Assembly: GCA_028023455.1 (NCBI GenBank)
Contig: JAQFVV010006337.1
Location: 574,001-638,000 of the forward strand
Direction of reading: 5' to 3'
DNA: 64,000 nt
Source: Epiperipatus broadwayi
Taxonomy: Eukaryota; Onychophora; Udeonychophora; Euonychophora; Peripatidae
In this document: piece by piece, positions 1-12,699 of the stretch
How positions within the stretch are numbered: the stretch's first letter is position 1
How the letters are laid out: every line of letters begins with the position of its first letter
Program-made: the position numbers and the translations under genes
The notes under the pieces: model-generated
Told to the model about the DNA's origin: nothing
Databases searched by the model: none
What the model saw: the letters and a program-made list of their open reading frames with translations, nothing else

Positions 1-3000
1 ATAAATGAAAGTCAAAACATCAGAGAGGGAGTCAAATTGTTCAGTTCTTTTTATTATTTTGTATAATTGACATCATTAAAAATCCAAGGTAACATTTCTT
101 TATAACTCTATTACCAAAATTTCTCTACATTCCATATTTAAAATTACTTTTTGCAACAATAATAAAATGAAAAAAAATAGAAAAATATATATTTAATAAT
201 CATTATATATAACAGAACAACAAACACATTTAAGACATTAAATATTCACATATACTGTTTATACTCTATTTTCATGATTGCAATAACCAAAAACCCATAT
301 ACAAAAAAATAATAATAATTTTATTAAACCCCATAAACTTTATTATTTATATATACATTTCAAACCTATAAAATTAATTCACAATTTTATGTTGCAATAA
401 TAATAAGGGATTTCTGGCCTTAATATTTCATTGTCATAGTAACCTACTTCACTGCTCTTGTATTCAGTCTTTATTAAAAATCAGTTAAAAATAAATAAAA
501 AAATTATACTTTATATTCCATCACATACTGAATTTACACCAAATTTTATTTGGCAGAATATATATTCACAACAACTGTGCTTAACACTTTAAAAACATAA
601 TTGATAGATAATAAATCATCATTGTTTAACAGAACTCCAAATGATACTCTATTATATATTATTATCTACATAAAAGAATGTTGTTGTCTAGTTAACCTAT
701 TCTGATACAGGGTAAATAACTTAACACACATACTTAAAAAAAATGTAAACTTTAATAGCATCTGAACTCTCAACTTATAACTCTGTAAGTTAATAATTCT
801 ATAATTATTACAGTAATAAATATGAGAATGGATTTTCATTCTACATGAATATATTAATTCCCTAATGTAAATTGGTTCAATTAATTTTCTCAAATCAGAT
901 CCATCTATTATTCATTTTAATTAACTTGTTAAAAACTACATTAACATCAATATACAACATTACAATTATTTATTGCCTTGAAAAAATTAATTAGTTAGTT
1001 TAAAGTAAGAATTTAATATCTCCACCATTGAATAAATTCCATTCTTGTATTTATCATTGCAGTAACGCATATCCTATATAACAACTCAGGGTGTAGACAA
1101 AAGTGATATCACTTTGTTTACAAGTAATCCCAGCATTATTAACATACAGGGTTAGAGAAGTCAGAGTTTAGGACTTCTTATATAATAAATACTTAATGTA
1201 ATAAATTTAAAATATTTTATATTGGAAATAAATAGTTTATTTACAATATACTTAAAAAATAACTACTAGATGGCTCAGTCTTGAAAAAATTTAGTCAATT
1301 TAAAATATGGTTCATTATATGAATAAGACATTCAAAATAATTTAATAGAATATAAAATACCAATATATTAATGGATTTTCATAAAATAATTGATAAGTTT
1401 CAAACTAAAAAAAAAAAAGTGCACTAACATGATTCTATTTTTTCAAAATTATTTTCAGCAACTTTAAAAGATAAATGCTGATTATTAAACTATTATTATA
1501 GCTTAGCAGATTATGACATTTTGCAACAAAATCTATTGTCTTATCAAGAATGTGAAACTATATTTGCCTGTTTAAAGAAAAGACTGTAAATAAACTTTAG
1601 TCAATTTTAACAAATGAATCATCCTTGATTGGTTAATAATTATGATTATGGAAAATAATTATACACAAAAACCTATAGACAAGATATGCTTAAAATCTGA
1701 ATAAAGTTCGCAATTTTTGCCTAGTGCACTATTGGCTAAGTTATATTAGTCATAGTCATTTAAGCATATTTTTTATATGTTTTTGCAGAGAGTTATATTT
1801 TATATTACATTTTCTCCAGATACTGTGTATCTTAATTTTTAATGTTTATACTGATCAGTTGGAACTAGCTGAAGCAAATAAAATTTAAAAAATGAATAGA
1901 ATTAAAATGATGAAGAATTGATATTTTTAAAGTCAGATACAATGCTTAAAAAAAACGTTTATTCAACATATTAATAAAATATTGTCCTATAGTTGTGAGC
2001 ATGATTTTTATATTTTAAAATGAAAAAAGACTACAGGTGACATAGAGGAATTTGGAAAACTTGCGATTTATAAGAAGGAATATCCCAGGGTGGCATTTTA
2101 ACATAATTTATAAAATTAGATTTGGTTGGAACATATGAATCAATAAATTAAAATAATTCAAGACTTGATACGAAAATATCAAAAGTGTTTAACAAAAAAT
2201 ACTTTAAGGTAGAAGAAGAAGATTCTCTGAATTATTATATAAAAGAAAGACTCGCTCAAAATCTTTAACGAAAAGCATTGGGCTGAAAATTATGTATATA
2301 TATGCACACAATTCGTCAGTTTAAATTACTAATTTCTATACTTTTAATATCGTATTATACATTACATTATTGATAGGGTCAACTCATTATTTAAAAACAG
2401 TTTAACTATTTTTATTGTACATATTAAAAAATAGTACTATATTTCTTACAAATCTAGTCAAAATCTAATTCAGACGTATCGTATTAAAAATTATAATAAC
2501 TGTTGAACTATCTTATACTGAGAAAAGCAGTAAGGTCGTTTTTTTTCTAAAGCACATCCATATTTATACATATTAACCTAGTATTAATTATTTAAACATG
2601 TGCTGAATTATTACATACCAATCGCCTGGGAAAAAAGACAGCTGCGTCAAATCATTTGTTTACTATATAAGTAAACCGGTATTCTCTTTTAGTGTGAGTT
2701 TTAGGGCGCTATGAGAAAACCATCTGATGGCTATATTTTGAATGATTTGTATTTTGATATTTGATACAATCTAACTAATAATAAATTATTGATTTTAATC
2801 TATTAATAAATTATTAATTTATTAATTCTAATATATTGTAATAATTTTATTGCCATATTTTATGTAAAAGTATTTCACAATTAGAATATATATAAAATAC
2901 ATATTTAAAATATTAATGAACTACTATAGCAATAAACATTAAAAAAAAAAAACTAATATTATTACATATTATGGTGACAATCAAAGATAAATAAAAAGCA

Positions 3001-4735
3001 CATACAACAATGAAAATATTTGCAAAAAAATTATAAATAAAAAAATAAATAATAATAAAACTTATAGTAAAATAAATAAAGAAAAATTTATAAGTTTTTC
3101 TACTAAAAAGTTACATGCAAAAAAAATTAAAATATTAAAGCTCTAAAATACATATTTAAAATTTTAAAAATGAAAATCTAGAAATAAAAGCAAAATTACT
3201 AATAAATAATTTTACAAATAAAAAATCTAATGAAAGGTATGGCATAAATGATAGAATTTACAAAACAAAAAGATTTTAATTAGTCAATAAAAAAATAAAA
3301 CACACAAAATATATTAAAACAACAATAGTAAAGATCATAATTATAATAGTAAAAATAAAAACAAAAATAAAATAAATAATAAAATAGTAAAAAAGTCAAG
3401 ACTTCAGACTACCAACAAAAAATAGAAAGACCAAATATTTATTAAAGCTGCACTTATAATCACAAAATGTTTAAATTGTTAGAGAAAAACCAATTTTAGA
3501 AGTAAAAAGAAATAATGCAATAATAACAATAATAATTAATTAATTAATTATATTATAACATTTAAATATTTAAAAAAACAGTATTAATAAACTGACAATG
3601 ATAAACAGAAAAAGAGTGGATATAAAAACTATTGCTGTAAAAGAAACACCAAACATTCATAAACAGAATGCAACATTTATATGAATTATAAATAATATCA
3701 ACAAAAATTTTCAAAAAGCCATCAAAATGATAAGTCAAAAATAAAAATAATAATATACAACTTTTCAATTATCACAAAAATATTTACTTTGAAAAGTTCA
3801 GCTTAAAGAAGGTCATGTAATAAATTTAGCTTTAAAAAGTTACATATTACATGAATATAAAATATATTTAATATTTGCTTAAATTACATTATAGAAATTT
3901 ACTTTTTAATAGAAAAAAATATAAACAAATTAAAGTTTAAGCATAGGAATATACATGAAAAAGATTGAAAATATATACTTTACAATTTTTAAATATAAAA
4001 TTTTGTTTCACAAAGATGCATAGCTGATTTTTTTATGATATTCAATGGAAGCATTCCATAATGGAAAAATAGAGCCATGAAGAAGAAAACATAAAATTGA
4101 AAATGGAAATGAAATACGCCTATTATATCAACTTTATGAATATAAATATTTATAAGAATATATTAATAATCAAAATAAATATTGAAACTACTGTATATAT
4201 AAAAAAATTATATGGATGTTTAACAAATTGAACAGTAAACACTGTTAATGTTTATAAAAAATGTATATTATATTATAATTAACCTGGCTTTAAATTTAGT
4301 ACCATCTATCAATTATTAAAAAATGAAATAAACCTTATTAAAAAAGAAACTACAACACATTATAAAAAACAGTATGCAAATGACAAATAGCAATAATAAT
4401 TAAAAAAATAAATAACAATATATACCTTATTTTTAAAATAAATTAACACACATATATAAAAATGAATACAATCATCAAAAAATTATATTAAAAATATAAT
4501 CAAGATATCAATTAATTATTAAATAAATATTATTAAAAAAAGAATTTACAATTAATAATTACTCACAACACATTATTAAAAAAAACATAAAATAACAAAT
4601 ATCTTAATAAAATAAAAAGGAAAATAATAGTAGAAATAAAAAATCAAAAAATAATATATTCAATGGAGCTGCACTGCATCTGCTGTATTTTATTCTATCA
4701 TATGTTTTGTTGATAATTCTTATTAGAATAGAATA
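1..4735. other. AT-rich non-coding DNA
   Basis: I see no gene, RNA or recognisable transposon here. Reading frames are short and composed of AT-rich codons. From about 2935 to 4640 the plus strand is strikingly A-rich, with many AAT/AAAT runs, suggesting decayed A-rich repeat material. It is the least informative stretch of the window. Confidence 0.6.
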
Positions 4736-6346
4736 CACCCGGGTCTCATTTTATGTGGATTTTTAATGCAATTTTAAAGTTATGTGATTCATGTTCCTGC
4801 TTAATATCTTTTTATGTGGTTTTCTTTTATGCTGATAAAGAAGTTCATATTTCATTATATTTATTAGATATCAAGAAATATAAATTATTAATAACTTATT
4901 TTGACTTGAAATACTTTTTTTTCTTCAAAAATATAATGTTATATTAGTAGTAACGTGAATGTGGCCTGAAGCTATTTAGAAACTTAGCTTCTAGGTAAAC
5001 AATCTACTTATACTTACAGTATAAAAACATCACAATAAATATTCAAAAATTTTAAATTTTTAAAACATGTTTCATTAGATATAACAGCAATAAATAAATA
5101 TTCTTTTAGATTTTTAAAAAATATGTAATCAAAAATAACAAAGATTTTGTAAGCTGAAAATAATCTTTCTAGAAATGATACCTTATAATCTTTTTGTTTG
5201 GATTGTGATCTCATTTTTTTAATATTTATAAAAACAAAATGCAAACATGTAAAATTTATTTCAGTAGTAAACAAAAATATCTGTCAAATTTATTAATTTT
5301 TGATCAGTAATAATCATTTAATCATATATTTTACATTGATGTATGAGACAAAATGCTGAAATCTGAGTTTGTTGCAATGAACAAGCTCTTAAATTCCAAT
5401 GAGAGCAAAATAGTAGTTGTATGTCTGTGTTATGTATGTGTATGTTTATATTTTTTTTATGCACATATGTACATGAAGAAACTTTTAGATAGAAAAAAGT
5501 TATAACTTTTATTTTCTACTTAAAAAGAATGTATCTTTAAAGTGTGTTTATATTTTCTTTTATACACATATGTACATGAAGAAACTTTTAGATAAAAAAA
5601 AATTACAAGTAAAAATATTTAAGAACTTTTAATTTCTACTTAAAAAGAACATATCTTTAAAAGTTTTTAAAAATTTTTACTTGTAACTTTTTTTTGTCTA
5701 AAAATTTCTCCATGTGTATATAAGTGTATAAATAAAATTTAACCATTAGTCATTATTAACACACTCATAGAAGCATGCTATATGTATAGTTGCACTAGTG
5801 GAAGTGCATTCTCTAACAGCTAGACATAGAAGTCTGGATATCATGAGCTTCATAAACAATTAGTAAAATCATTGTCTCAAAGTTTAATCACTGATTACAT
5901 TATCGATAGAAAACCATTAACACAGCACAAAACTGAAGGTGACACTAGTTGTACATCCTCTTGTGATAAATCTGATTTTTTACCAGTTCACAAATGAAAC
6001 ACATATTATCAAATAGCAGTAATGATTAAAATATGTATGAAAAAATGTAAAATAAATTACACATAAAAACATATTGTTTTGAATAAAATTAAATAGTTAA
6101 TAAAAAAAGTTTATCTTGTATCAATTTTTTTCAAATATTTGAAATTTTTTATTAGTCATACTTTATTTTCTTTTTTTTTTTTTTATGCGAATTTTAAAGT
6201 AAGTTTACATTGTTGTTTTGCTTTTATGCAATTTTGGAACTGATTCCCCATTTTTCAAGGTAAGTTAAGTCTATTTTTGTGTGATTTTTTTTAATGCGGG
6301 TTTTCTGCAGAACCTATCTACTGCATAAAATGAGACCCAGGTCCAC
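4736..6346. mobile_element. Putative TIR DNA transposon, possibly pogo/Tigger-like
   Basis: The ends form an imperfect inverted repeat: ACCCGGGTCTCATTTTATG on the left matches the reverse complement of CATAAAATGAGACCCAGG on the right. Inside both ends the motif TTTTATGC followed by a T-rich tract recurs several times, for example at 6184-6200, 6220-6235 and 6292-6305, like the subterminal repeats of pogo/Tigger elements. No transposase frame is visible, so it would be non-autonomous or fully decayed. A TA target duplication is not clear. The assignment is inference; an unrelated foldback element is possible. Confidence 0.35.
5444..5720. repeat. Direct plus inverted local repeat
   Basis: A ~101 bp unit carrying ACATATGTACATGAAGAAAC occurs twice in direct orientation, starting near 5444 and 5545. 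It is followed at about 5667-5720 by an inverted copy of the middle of the second unit, which could form a hairpin. It lies inside the putative TIR element. Confidence 0.7.
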
Positions 6347-7895
6347 AATTGTTTATTGAACTGCAAGTATATATTACTTTTTAATATTCACATCTATATA
6401 ACAGATATTTTTATATACAATATGCATTTATAATCTAAGATTACAGTATAAACAAAATTTAAAGGGATATATTTACATATATTTTACTCAGTGTGAATTC
6501 ATTCATTCATTCATTCATTCACTAAAATAATAATAACAAAAAGTCTATCTGTACCATGATTTATTTTTTAATGAAATGAATAGCAAAATATCTGACTTTC
6601 TTAATAATTAAATATCTTTAACCCATATTTTTCTTTTTTTCAATAAATTTTTTTAATAAAAATATAATAGTAATCTTAGTATCAAGAAAGTATCTTTCTA
6701 ATTATTTTGAAAATTTTAAGTCAGTATCAGCTTTAAGTATGTTCTTAAATTTTATAAAACTTTTAGTGTTATTCATAGAAAACATTATATTATAAAAATT
6801 ATTGTTTATCAAATTCAGAAAGATAGTAAACAAATAATAAAATGTATGAGTTTTTAACAACAACCAAAGTAATTTTATTATTTAACATAATCATTTATAG
6901 TGCACTAAGATGAAATGGCTGCTGACATATTGTAAAATTTATTTTACATTTTTTATTATGATCACATACAGCACTCAGATATAGAAAAATAATTCTTTAC
7001 ATATTGTAAAATGTATTAACCTGTAAACAATTTTAACATTTTCTTCCTTCATTATCTGAGTGCTGTTAATTGTTTCAATTTTAAATGTTATCCTGCCATT
7101 TATTTTTAACTTTATAGTGCCAATTCTGAAATCAATTAATGGCAAAATCATCAACTAAAATACTATTTAGTTTTTAGTAACAAAATCAATCAAGCGATGG
7201 CAGTATTCTTACTTTAAACTATTTCAAAGGACTCAAATTGCCACTATTTTTATCATCTTTCATGAAAATTATTTATATCTTAGTTGTTTTGATTATGAGA
7301 GAGCTTCAGATTGGTTTGAATATTTGCTTCAGTTGTTTCAAGCATTCTTTTCTTTTGTTTTTATTTTGAAAGTAAAACATATTTTTACATATTTTCTTTA
7401 CACTTTTTTTTTCATAATTTATTGCTGTAATATTTATTTATTCAGAGAAATAATATGATTAGAAATAGAATTTCCTTGAAAATAATTAGTTTTACATCAT
7501 AAATAAAAAGAAATGAGTAATGCTCAACTATAATTTGAAAATTGCTTTTCCTTTGTTTCAATTTTAAAACTAAAATATATATTTTACATAGTTTCTTTAC
7601 ATATTTATTATTTTTGTCAAAAATAATTAGTTTTAGAAGATGTAAATGAAGAGAAATCAGTCACATAAGTCTACTATTTGAGATAAAATTTTAACTTTAA
7701 ATGACATTTCTTTAGCATTTGGATACCTAAGCAAAAATTTGCTCAGATATTACAAACTAATTTTAAATACTTCTGATTTTTTAAGATCAGTTTTTATAAA
7801 ATAGAGCTGCTCATAGAATCACATCTTGGCATTTTTAGAATTTAGAATTTTTTTTAATATTTAAAAAGTTTAATCTAATGTACTGTGATCGTCTC
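6347..7895. other. AT-rich non-coding DNA with (ATTC)n
   Basis: A short (ATTC)6 microsatellite sits at 6497-6520. The rest is AT-rich sequence without a coding frame or recognisable element. Confidence 0.55.
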
Positions 7896-8032
7896 ATGTG
7901 ATATGTTGGACTATTTCCATCATTGGTGAGTGAATGTTGACTGTATAGAAAATTTTAAATTTTATTTAAACTTTCCAAATACAAACAACTTGTTAGTAAC
8001 AACACAGAAATAGACAATATAGGTTAGTAATT

Positions 8033-8080
8033 ACCCAACATTTTGGGTAGTATTATTTTTCACTCTTCTTCAGGTGTTAC
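8033..8080 (-). ncRNA. Hammerhead-like ribozyme remnant, left arm of PLE1
   Basis: Read on the minus strand, CACCTGAAGAAGAGTG matches the CUGANGA core followed by a helix II strand. The second core block, normally GAAA, is decayed to CAAAATG. PLE pLTRs are known to encode hammerhead motifs (established for the superfamily). Likely inactive. Confidence 0.4.
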
Positions 8081-8250
8081 TGGTCTGTATGCACAGTGAC
8101 AATATTCACTTAGAAGTTGAACTCACACCTTTAGATTCTTGAATATCAAATTTAAGGTAAACATTCTACCAACTAAACTATTCTGTTAATGGCAACATAT
8201 AATAGAAATTTGATATATTTATATATGAGGGTTGGTTCAAATTCTTCTGA

Positions 8251-8921
8251 GTCCTTCAATTTTATTTTATTTTTTTAGCGAGGCTAATTAGTTTTTTTTA
8301 ATGTATTTTTTTCCTAAGAGCAAAATTAGAGACTTCCATACCTTGTGTATTGCCACAATGGGTTGACTTATAGAATTATTTACCATTGTCATATGAGCAG
8401 CTTCCTTGAATTTTCTTCTATGCATTTTTTCCTCTTTATCCAATATCTTTGTATTTTCCCAATTAACATATGGTCATTAGTACATACATGACCTGCTATG
8501 GTAGACACACTTGTTTTTTATCTTTTAACTATTAGTTTGTGCTTTTTCGATCACTGTTCAACAGGGTGACAGATCTCACCAATGTATTTCCTTCCACATT
8601 CGCATGGTATTTCATAGATGCAGTTTTTGTTCTTCAGCATTTCCAGTTTAGGCTTAGTAGAAATAAGCATTCCTCAAATTGTTGTATGGCTTTGAAAAAC
8701 AGTTCTAATGTTATATTGACTGCAGATTTTCTTTAATTTGTCTGCCATTCCTGGTATGTATGGATACACTACCATACCAATAACTGTTTTCTCTTTTGGT
8801 GTCTCTTTGTATTGTCTATTGAAGATTTTCCTGATGACTTGCTGATGGATAACCATTCTTCATAAGTATTTGTTCTATGTGAATCTTTTCTTTTTTCCAA
8901 ATCACTGGTTTCTGAACAAAC
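8251..8921 (-). pseudogene. Broken PLE polyprotein end: RT-endonuclease linker and GIY-YIG endonuclease
   Basis: On the minus strand the translation runs from a segment ending NGYPSASHQENLQ, through VVYPYIPGMADKLKKICSQY (the linker between RT and endonuclease typical of PLEs), to a GIY-YIG nuclease start reading CIYEIPCECGRKYIGEI at about 8553-8615. The GIY-YIG family normally reads Y..PC.CG..YIGET, so the tyrosine, the Cys pair and the YIG triplet are all present. An in-frame TGA follows the PVEQ residues, and frames shift downstream, where a histidine-containing AGHV-like block and an IGKIQRYW-like block can still be read. The whole RT domain is absent. In intact PLEs the nuclease nicks target DNA to prime reverse transcription; this copy cannot do so. 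Confidence 0.8.
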
Positions 8922-8984
8922 CTGGAGGATTTAAACCAACCTTCATATATAAATATATCAATTTCTACTATATGTTGCCTTTGA

Positions 8985-9057
8985 CAGAATAGCTCAGTTG
9001 GTAGAGTGTTTGCCTTAAATTCAATATTCAAGAATTTAAAGGTGTGAGTTCAACTTT
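8985..9057 (+). other. tRNA-like segment inside the PLE1 pseudo-LTR
   Basis: ATAGCTCAGTTGGTAGAGTG resembles a tRNA D-arm/A box. About 40 bp later GTGTGAGTTCAACTT resembles a degenerate B box. The same segment occurs inverted in the left arm (about 8118-8195) with more changes. Either a SINE inserted in the ancestral pLTR or the pLTR acquired a pol III-type promoter. It is not a functional tRNA, because the stems do not close. Confidence 0.5.
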
Positions 9058-9090
9058 TAAGCAAATATTATCACTGTGCATATAGGCCAG

Positions 9091-9140
9091 CAACACCTGA
9101 AGAAGAATGGAGAATAATACACTCAAAACATTGTGTAATT
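9091..9140 (+). ncRNA. Hammerhead-like ribozyme remnant, right arm of PLE1
   Basis: CACCTGAAGAAGAATGG gives an intact CUGANGA core and the 5' half of helix II. Its partner CACTC and the block CAAAAC follow after an A-rich loop; GAAA has become AAAA. Comparison with the copy near 19948, which keeps CTCGAAACGTTGTG, suggests the family had a complete core. Confidence 0.42.
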
Positions 9141-9273
9141 ACTAACCTGTATTGTTTACTTGTGTGATATTACTAACAAGTTGTTTGTATTTGGAAAGTT
9201 TAAATAAAGTTTAAAATTTTCTATACATTCAACATTCACTCATAAATGATGGAAATAGTCCAACATATCACAT

Positions 9274-10134
9274 CTTATAATATACCATCATTACAAATCT
9301 TCAGACAAATACTGTGATGGTTTATTGTATTTCCTGTTTCTTATATATGTTGAGCAACACCAATCTCGTGAAGCAAATTAGAACTCTCAATTCCTCAGCT
9401 AGATGTTAACCTAAATGGGGCAATATTTAAGAATATGATAGCATAAAAACTTTATTCAATTGACTAAGCTCTTATCTCTTACTTATATACAAACCTAAAT
9501 ATTCTGAGGTCTAATTCCAAGCTTTGAATTCTTCATCAGAAGTAGTCCGTAAAAATAGGCAACTAAGAATAATATTGTCTAGTCATTATCTCAATCTATA
9601 ATAAGCTGACAAAACCACAATAATAGAACTAAAGTTATGATTAAATAGTTTTATTAAACCCAAATTACATAATATTTTTATGTTTATCAATACTACTATT
9701 ATTTTTCCTATTACACTATTATACACCTCCCAAATACTGATATTAATTACTTAAATCAATTATTGAGAGCTTGGATAACTAAATAATTTATATTAGTATA
9801 CACATCCTTATGCATATATAAATAATGTAACATTCAAAATTCTGCTTTAATAATCTATTTATTTACTTTAAGACATAGAAATTCTCAAAATTTTAAGTCA
9901 TCCTATTTTAAATATGATCTATTTAGCAGATGAAAATTATTTTTCTTTCTTTTTTAAAACAAAAAAAAAAAACTAACAGATAATTATGATTGCAATTTTA
10001 CCAGTAGTCTTCCTTATCTCTAATATTAATTGACTATTAAAGTTTACATCACAAACCATTAAGATTTTTAATTAAAGATATAATTTTATACAGACAATGG
10101 AAGCTATCACATTCAATTTACAATCTATAATACA
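9274..10134. other. AT-rich non-coding DNA
   Basis: No gene, RNA or repeat recognised. The stretch is ordinary for the window. Confidence 0.5.
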
Positions 10135-10645
10135 TCCTTAATAACTGAAACACACAGGCTTATTATATACCTGTGTTTATATATGTAATATATAGGTATA
10201 TGAGCACACACCCTCACACGACCCACCACTCTCCACACCATCTCATAACACTGATACACTTGAACACACATATGTCGAAAAGATAAATAATCACCAATAT
10301 ACGTATCCAATGCTAAACCAGAAATCATCAGTTGATCCAGATTACCATCTCCTTACATATATGCTATAAGTGCTCAGATATATATTAAGATAGCCAAACC
10401 TTATACTTTAATGGACAGGCTTCAATATATTCCACACTCCAACTCTTCAACCGTCCATCCAATTGAAAATCCGATGATGGAACGCTCAAAGACCACCCTG
10501 AGGCCGAGATTCTTGTTACACCCATGTTGACATAAGGTCAATCTAACCACTCATGTACAAGACACAATCCATTTAATACATATATAAGGGATGGGCAGAG
10601 ATCTCTATTATGAAATAACTGAAACACACAGGCTTATTATATACC
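10135..10645. repeat. Dispersed repeat, copy 1, with 33 bp direct end repeats
   Basis: The sequence AACTGAAACACACAGGCTTA and about a dozen further bases occur at both ends (near 10139 and 10614), giving a 474 bp period. This is the signature of a tandem unit caught as one full copy plus the start of the next. Just inside the left end ACACAGG...CCTGTGT forms a hairpin. A second dispersed copy lies at 15057-15365 in the same orientation. No coding frame is supported. It could be a satellite-derived or retrozyme-like non-autonomous element; I find no hammerhead core in it. Confidence 0.75.
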
Positions 10646-11092
10646 TTAATATAAAATTTAAGTAACAGTAATAATAAATACCATAGCTGTATATTTATTT
10701 GACATATATGAAATAAAGTATATATATATAAAGTTGAAATCTCTTTCTTTTAAAATTTTTCAAAGCAGATATAAAAAAATGTTTATATTTACAGTCCTTC
10801 CTCACAACTAATTGAAAACACGTGTTTAAATGTAAGATCTCTTTTGTCAAATATTAGTTGAAAATATGCATATTTTTACCTATAATTATTTTGTTGCTCC
10901 TCTCCTTGAGAAACTCAGGCAAATTATATAAAGCAGTTAATAGACAATTCATGAAGTCATCAATTCGAACCTTTAATGTTTCTTTTCAAAATTAAAGGTC
11001 AGGCTTTTATTTTTCTTTGAAAAGTAAGTTTGACCGGGAGAATTCTTATTACATCTTCTGAAATTATTGAAGACTGGATTAGTGTGATCTTT
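10646..11092. other. AT-rich non-coding DNA
   Basis: Nothing recognisable; short AT-rich spacer before the SINE. Confidence 0.45.
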
Positions 11093-11188
11093 TTTCTTCA
11101 TATGTCAAATGCGTTGACTGAGAAGCGAACACGGGCCAGCTGCTTAGAAGGCAGCTATGTTAACCGCTAGGCCACCAATGCTTGACTC
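11093..11188 (-). mobile_element. tRNA-derived SINE with 11 bp target site duplication
   Basis: On the minus strand a 71 nt tRNA-like core (11181 down to 11111) has an acceptor pair GCATTGG/TCAACGC, an A-box-like TGGCCTAGCGG, an anticodon stem GCTGC/GCAGC enclosing CTTCTAA, and a B-box-like GTTCGCTTC. It is followed by TTTGACATATGAAGAAAAAA, an A-rich tail. The sequence GTGTGATCTTT flanks both sides (11082-11092 and 11189-11199), a clean target site duplication, so this was a retrotransposed copy. The T-arm is degenerate, so it is not a working tRNA gene. A sister copy lies at 21640-21730. Confidence 0.8.
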
Positions 11189-11199
11189 GTGTGATCTTT

Positions 11200-12690
11200 A
11201 ATTGGTTTACGTGGACATTATTAAATTACTCTTCTTTTTTTTTGCAAAGCAAAAAAAAAAACATTTTGTTTTCCAGTTTAGCCAATACTTTTTTTTAATA
11301 TTTCCTCTGCTATGGTTAACACAGAAATGATTTAGAAAATCATTTTTTTTAATTCTTTGCAATATTGACCAATCAAAAGTCATTCTCATATCTGCATTAA
11401 TTAGTTCTAATAGATACAAAATATTCCAAACTTTTGATTGTTTTTTTAAAAAACACATCAATAAATAACCATTTGTGTGTGTGCGTGTGTTTTAATATAG
11501 TGCAAACATTTTTTTTTTTATTTAATTAAAACCTAAAAATAAAATTTAAGTTCTCAAATTATACTTATTTGATATATAAATTTTTCTACAAACATATTTG
11601 TTAAATATAATTTTTTTTTTATATGATTTTATATCAACATATACACACATACTTAAGAAAAAAATCCCTGTATTTTCATTTAATAATGAATGCCCATTTA
11701 ATAACTCTTGAACTTTTTTTTTCTATAAACTTTGTCAACCGGCTCCCCTATTAATCTAACTTTTCTATGCACTACATCCGGTCTCAAACTACTAACCTGA
11801 AAATATTATTTTAGTACATATCTAATAAACAATTCAAAATTTGTGAAAACATAATAAATAATAAAGGTAAAATTGAACACATTAAGGTATAATCTTTGCT
11901 CTAACTTTCACCAGGGGGACAATGGAAAAATTGATTGCTTAAAGAATTAAATTTATAAATTTTAATGTTTTTACGTTTACATTTTTGGTTGTTTGTTTGT
12001 TTTCAGATAGTGTATAATTACAATAATGTGTAATGACATAATGCAGTTTGTGGCTTCACTGTATATTAGTTTTAAGTAAATAAGCAAGCATATTAAACAA
12101 TGAATATATTTAAAAAATGAAATAAAAATGCAGCAACACATAAAATTCATATATAAAAAATGTAATATGTATAATTTATTAGATTAAATAGAGGTCATGA
12201 TGAAAGCATGGGAATTATTTATGAAATAAAATGTAAAGAAACAAAAAAATAATGATTAATTATGTAAGAAGTATAAATAAAAAAAGAATTACAATAGCAT
12301 TTAATAGACAAAAAGTCAGTAATTTATAAACATAAAATAAACAAACATAACAATTATGTAATAAAAATGATTGGATTGGTAAATAATTATAAACAAAAAG
12401 TTATTAATTAATCACAATGGAAATAAATGTGATGATTACCTTAATGCTAATTAAAGTAAAGATTTGTAATTGATTTAAACAATAATTAAATAAGAAAAAA
12501 TAAAATTGCATGTGTAAAAAATGATTAATAATAGTACCATAAATTGTCAGAAGACGGCAGTGCTCTATAAAATATCAATATAGATTTAACAAAAATTAAT
12601 AACTAATCTTTTTTAAAATATTCTAGTAGCTAAATTTTCAAAATAGAATTTTGTATTTAATCAGATATGTCTAAGCATTATAAACTACCA
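11200..12690. other. AT-rich non-coding DNA
   Basis: Contains a short GT-rich tract (about 11475-11490), poly-T runs and many short A/T homopolymers. No gene or known element is visible. Confidence 0.5.
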
Positions 12691-12699
12691 TATATTTTG

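Larger units (their letters stand above)
7896..9273 (-). mobile_element. Penelope-like element, 5'-truncated, flanked by inverted pseudo-LTRs (PLE1)
   Basis: Two ~350 bp segments, 7896-8250 and 8922-9273, are inverted copies of each other. They enclose about 670 bp encoding the end of a Penelope-like polyprotein on the minus strand. Each arm contains a tRNA-like stretch and a hammerhead-like core and ends with ATGTGATATGTTGGACTA. PLEs are known to carry terminal pLTRs in direct or inverted orientation, which fits. The reverse transcriptase is missing, so this is a dead truncated copy. The two arms differ at many positions, so the insertion is old. Confidence 0.8.

Noticed and set aside
1-5274. 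Short open frames of 60-90 codons (for example 666-893, 3562-3768 and 5014-5274)
   Set aside because: AT-rich composition, no motif, no codon bias and no neighbouring structure; expected by chance in a window this size.
10330-10350. Hammerhead core (CTGATGA on the minus strand) in the dispersed repeat
   Set aside because: The motif is not kept in the second copy, and no helix II/GAAA follows at the right spacing.
11111-11181. Functional tRNA gene
   Set aside because: T-arm pairing fails, the A-rich tail and target duplication mark a SINE, and the 21.7 kb sister copy has a different anticodon loop.
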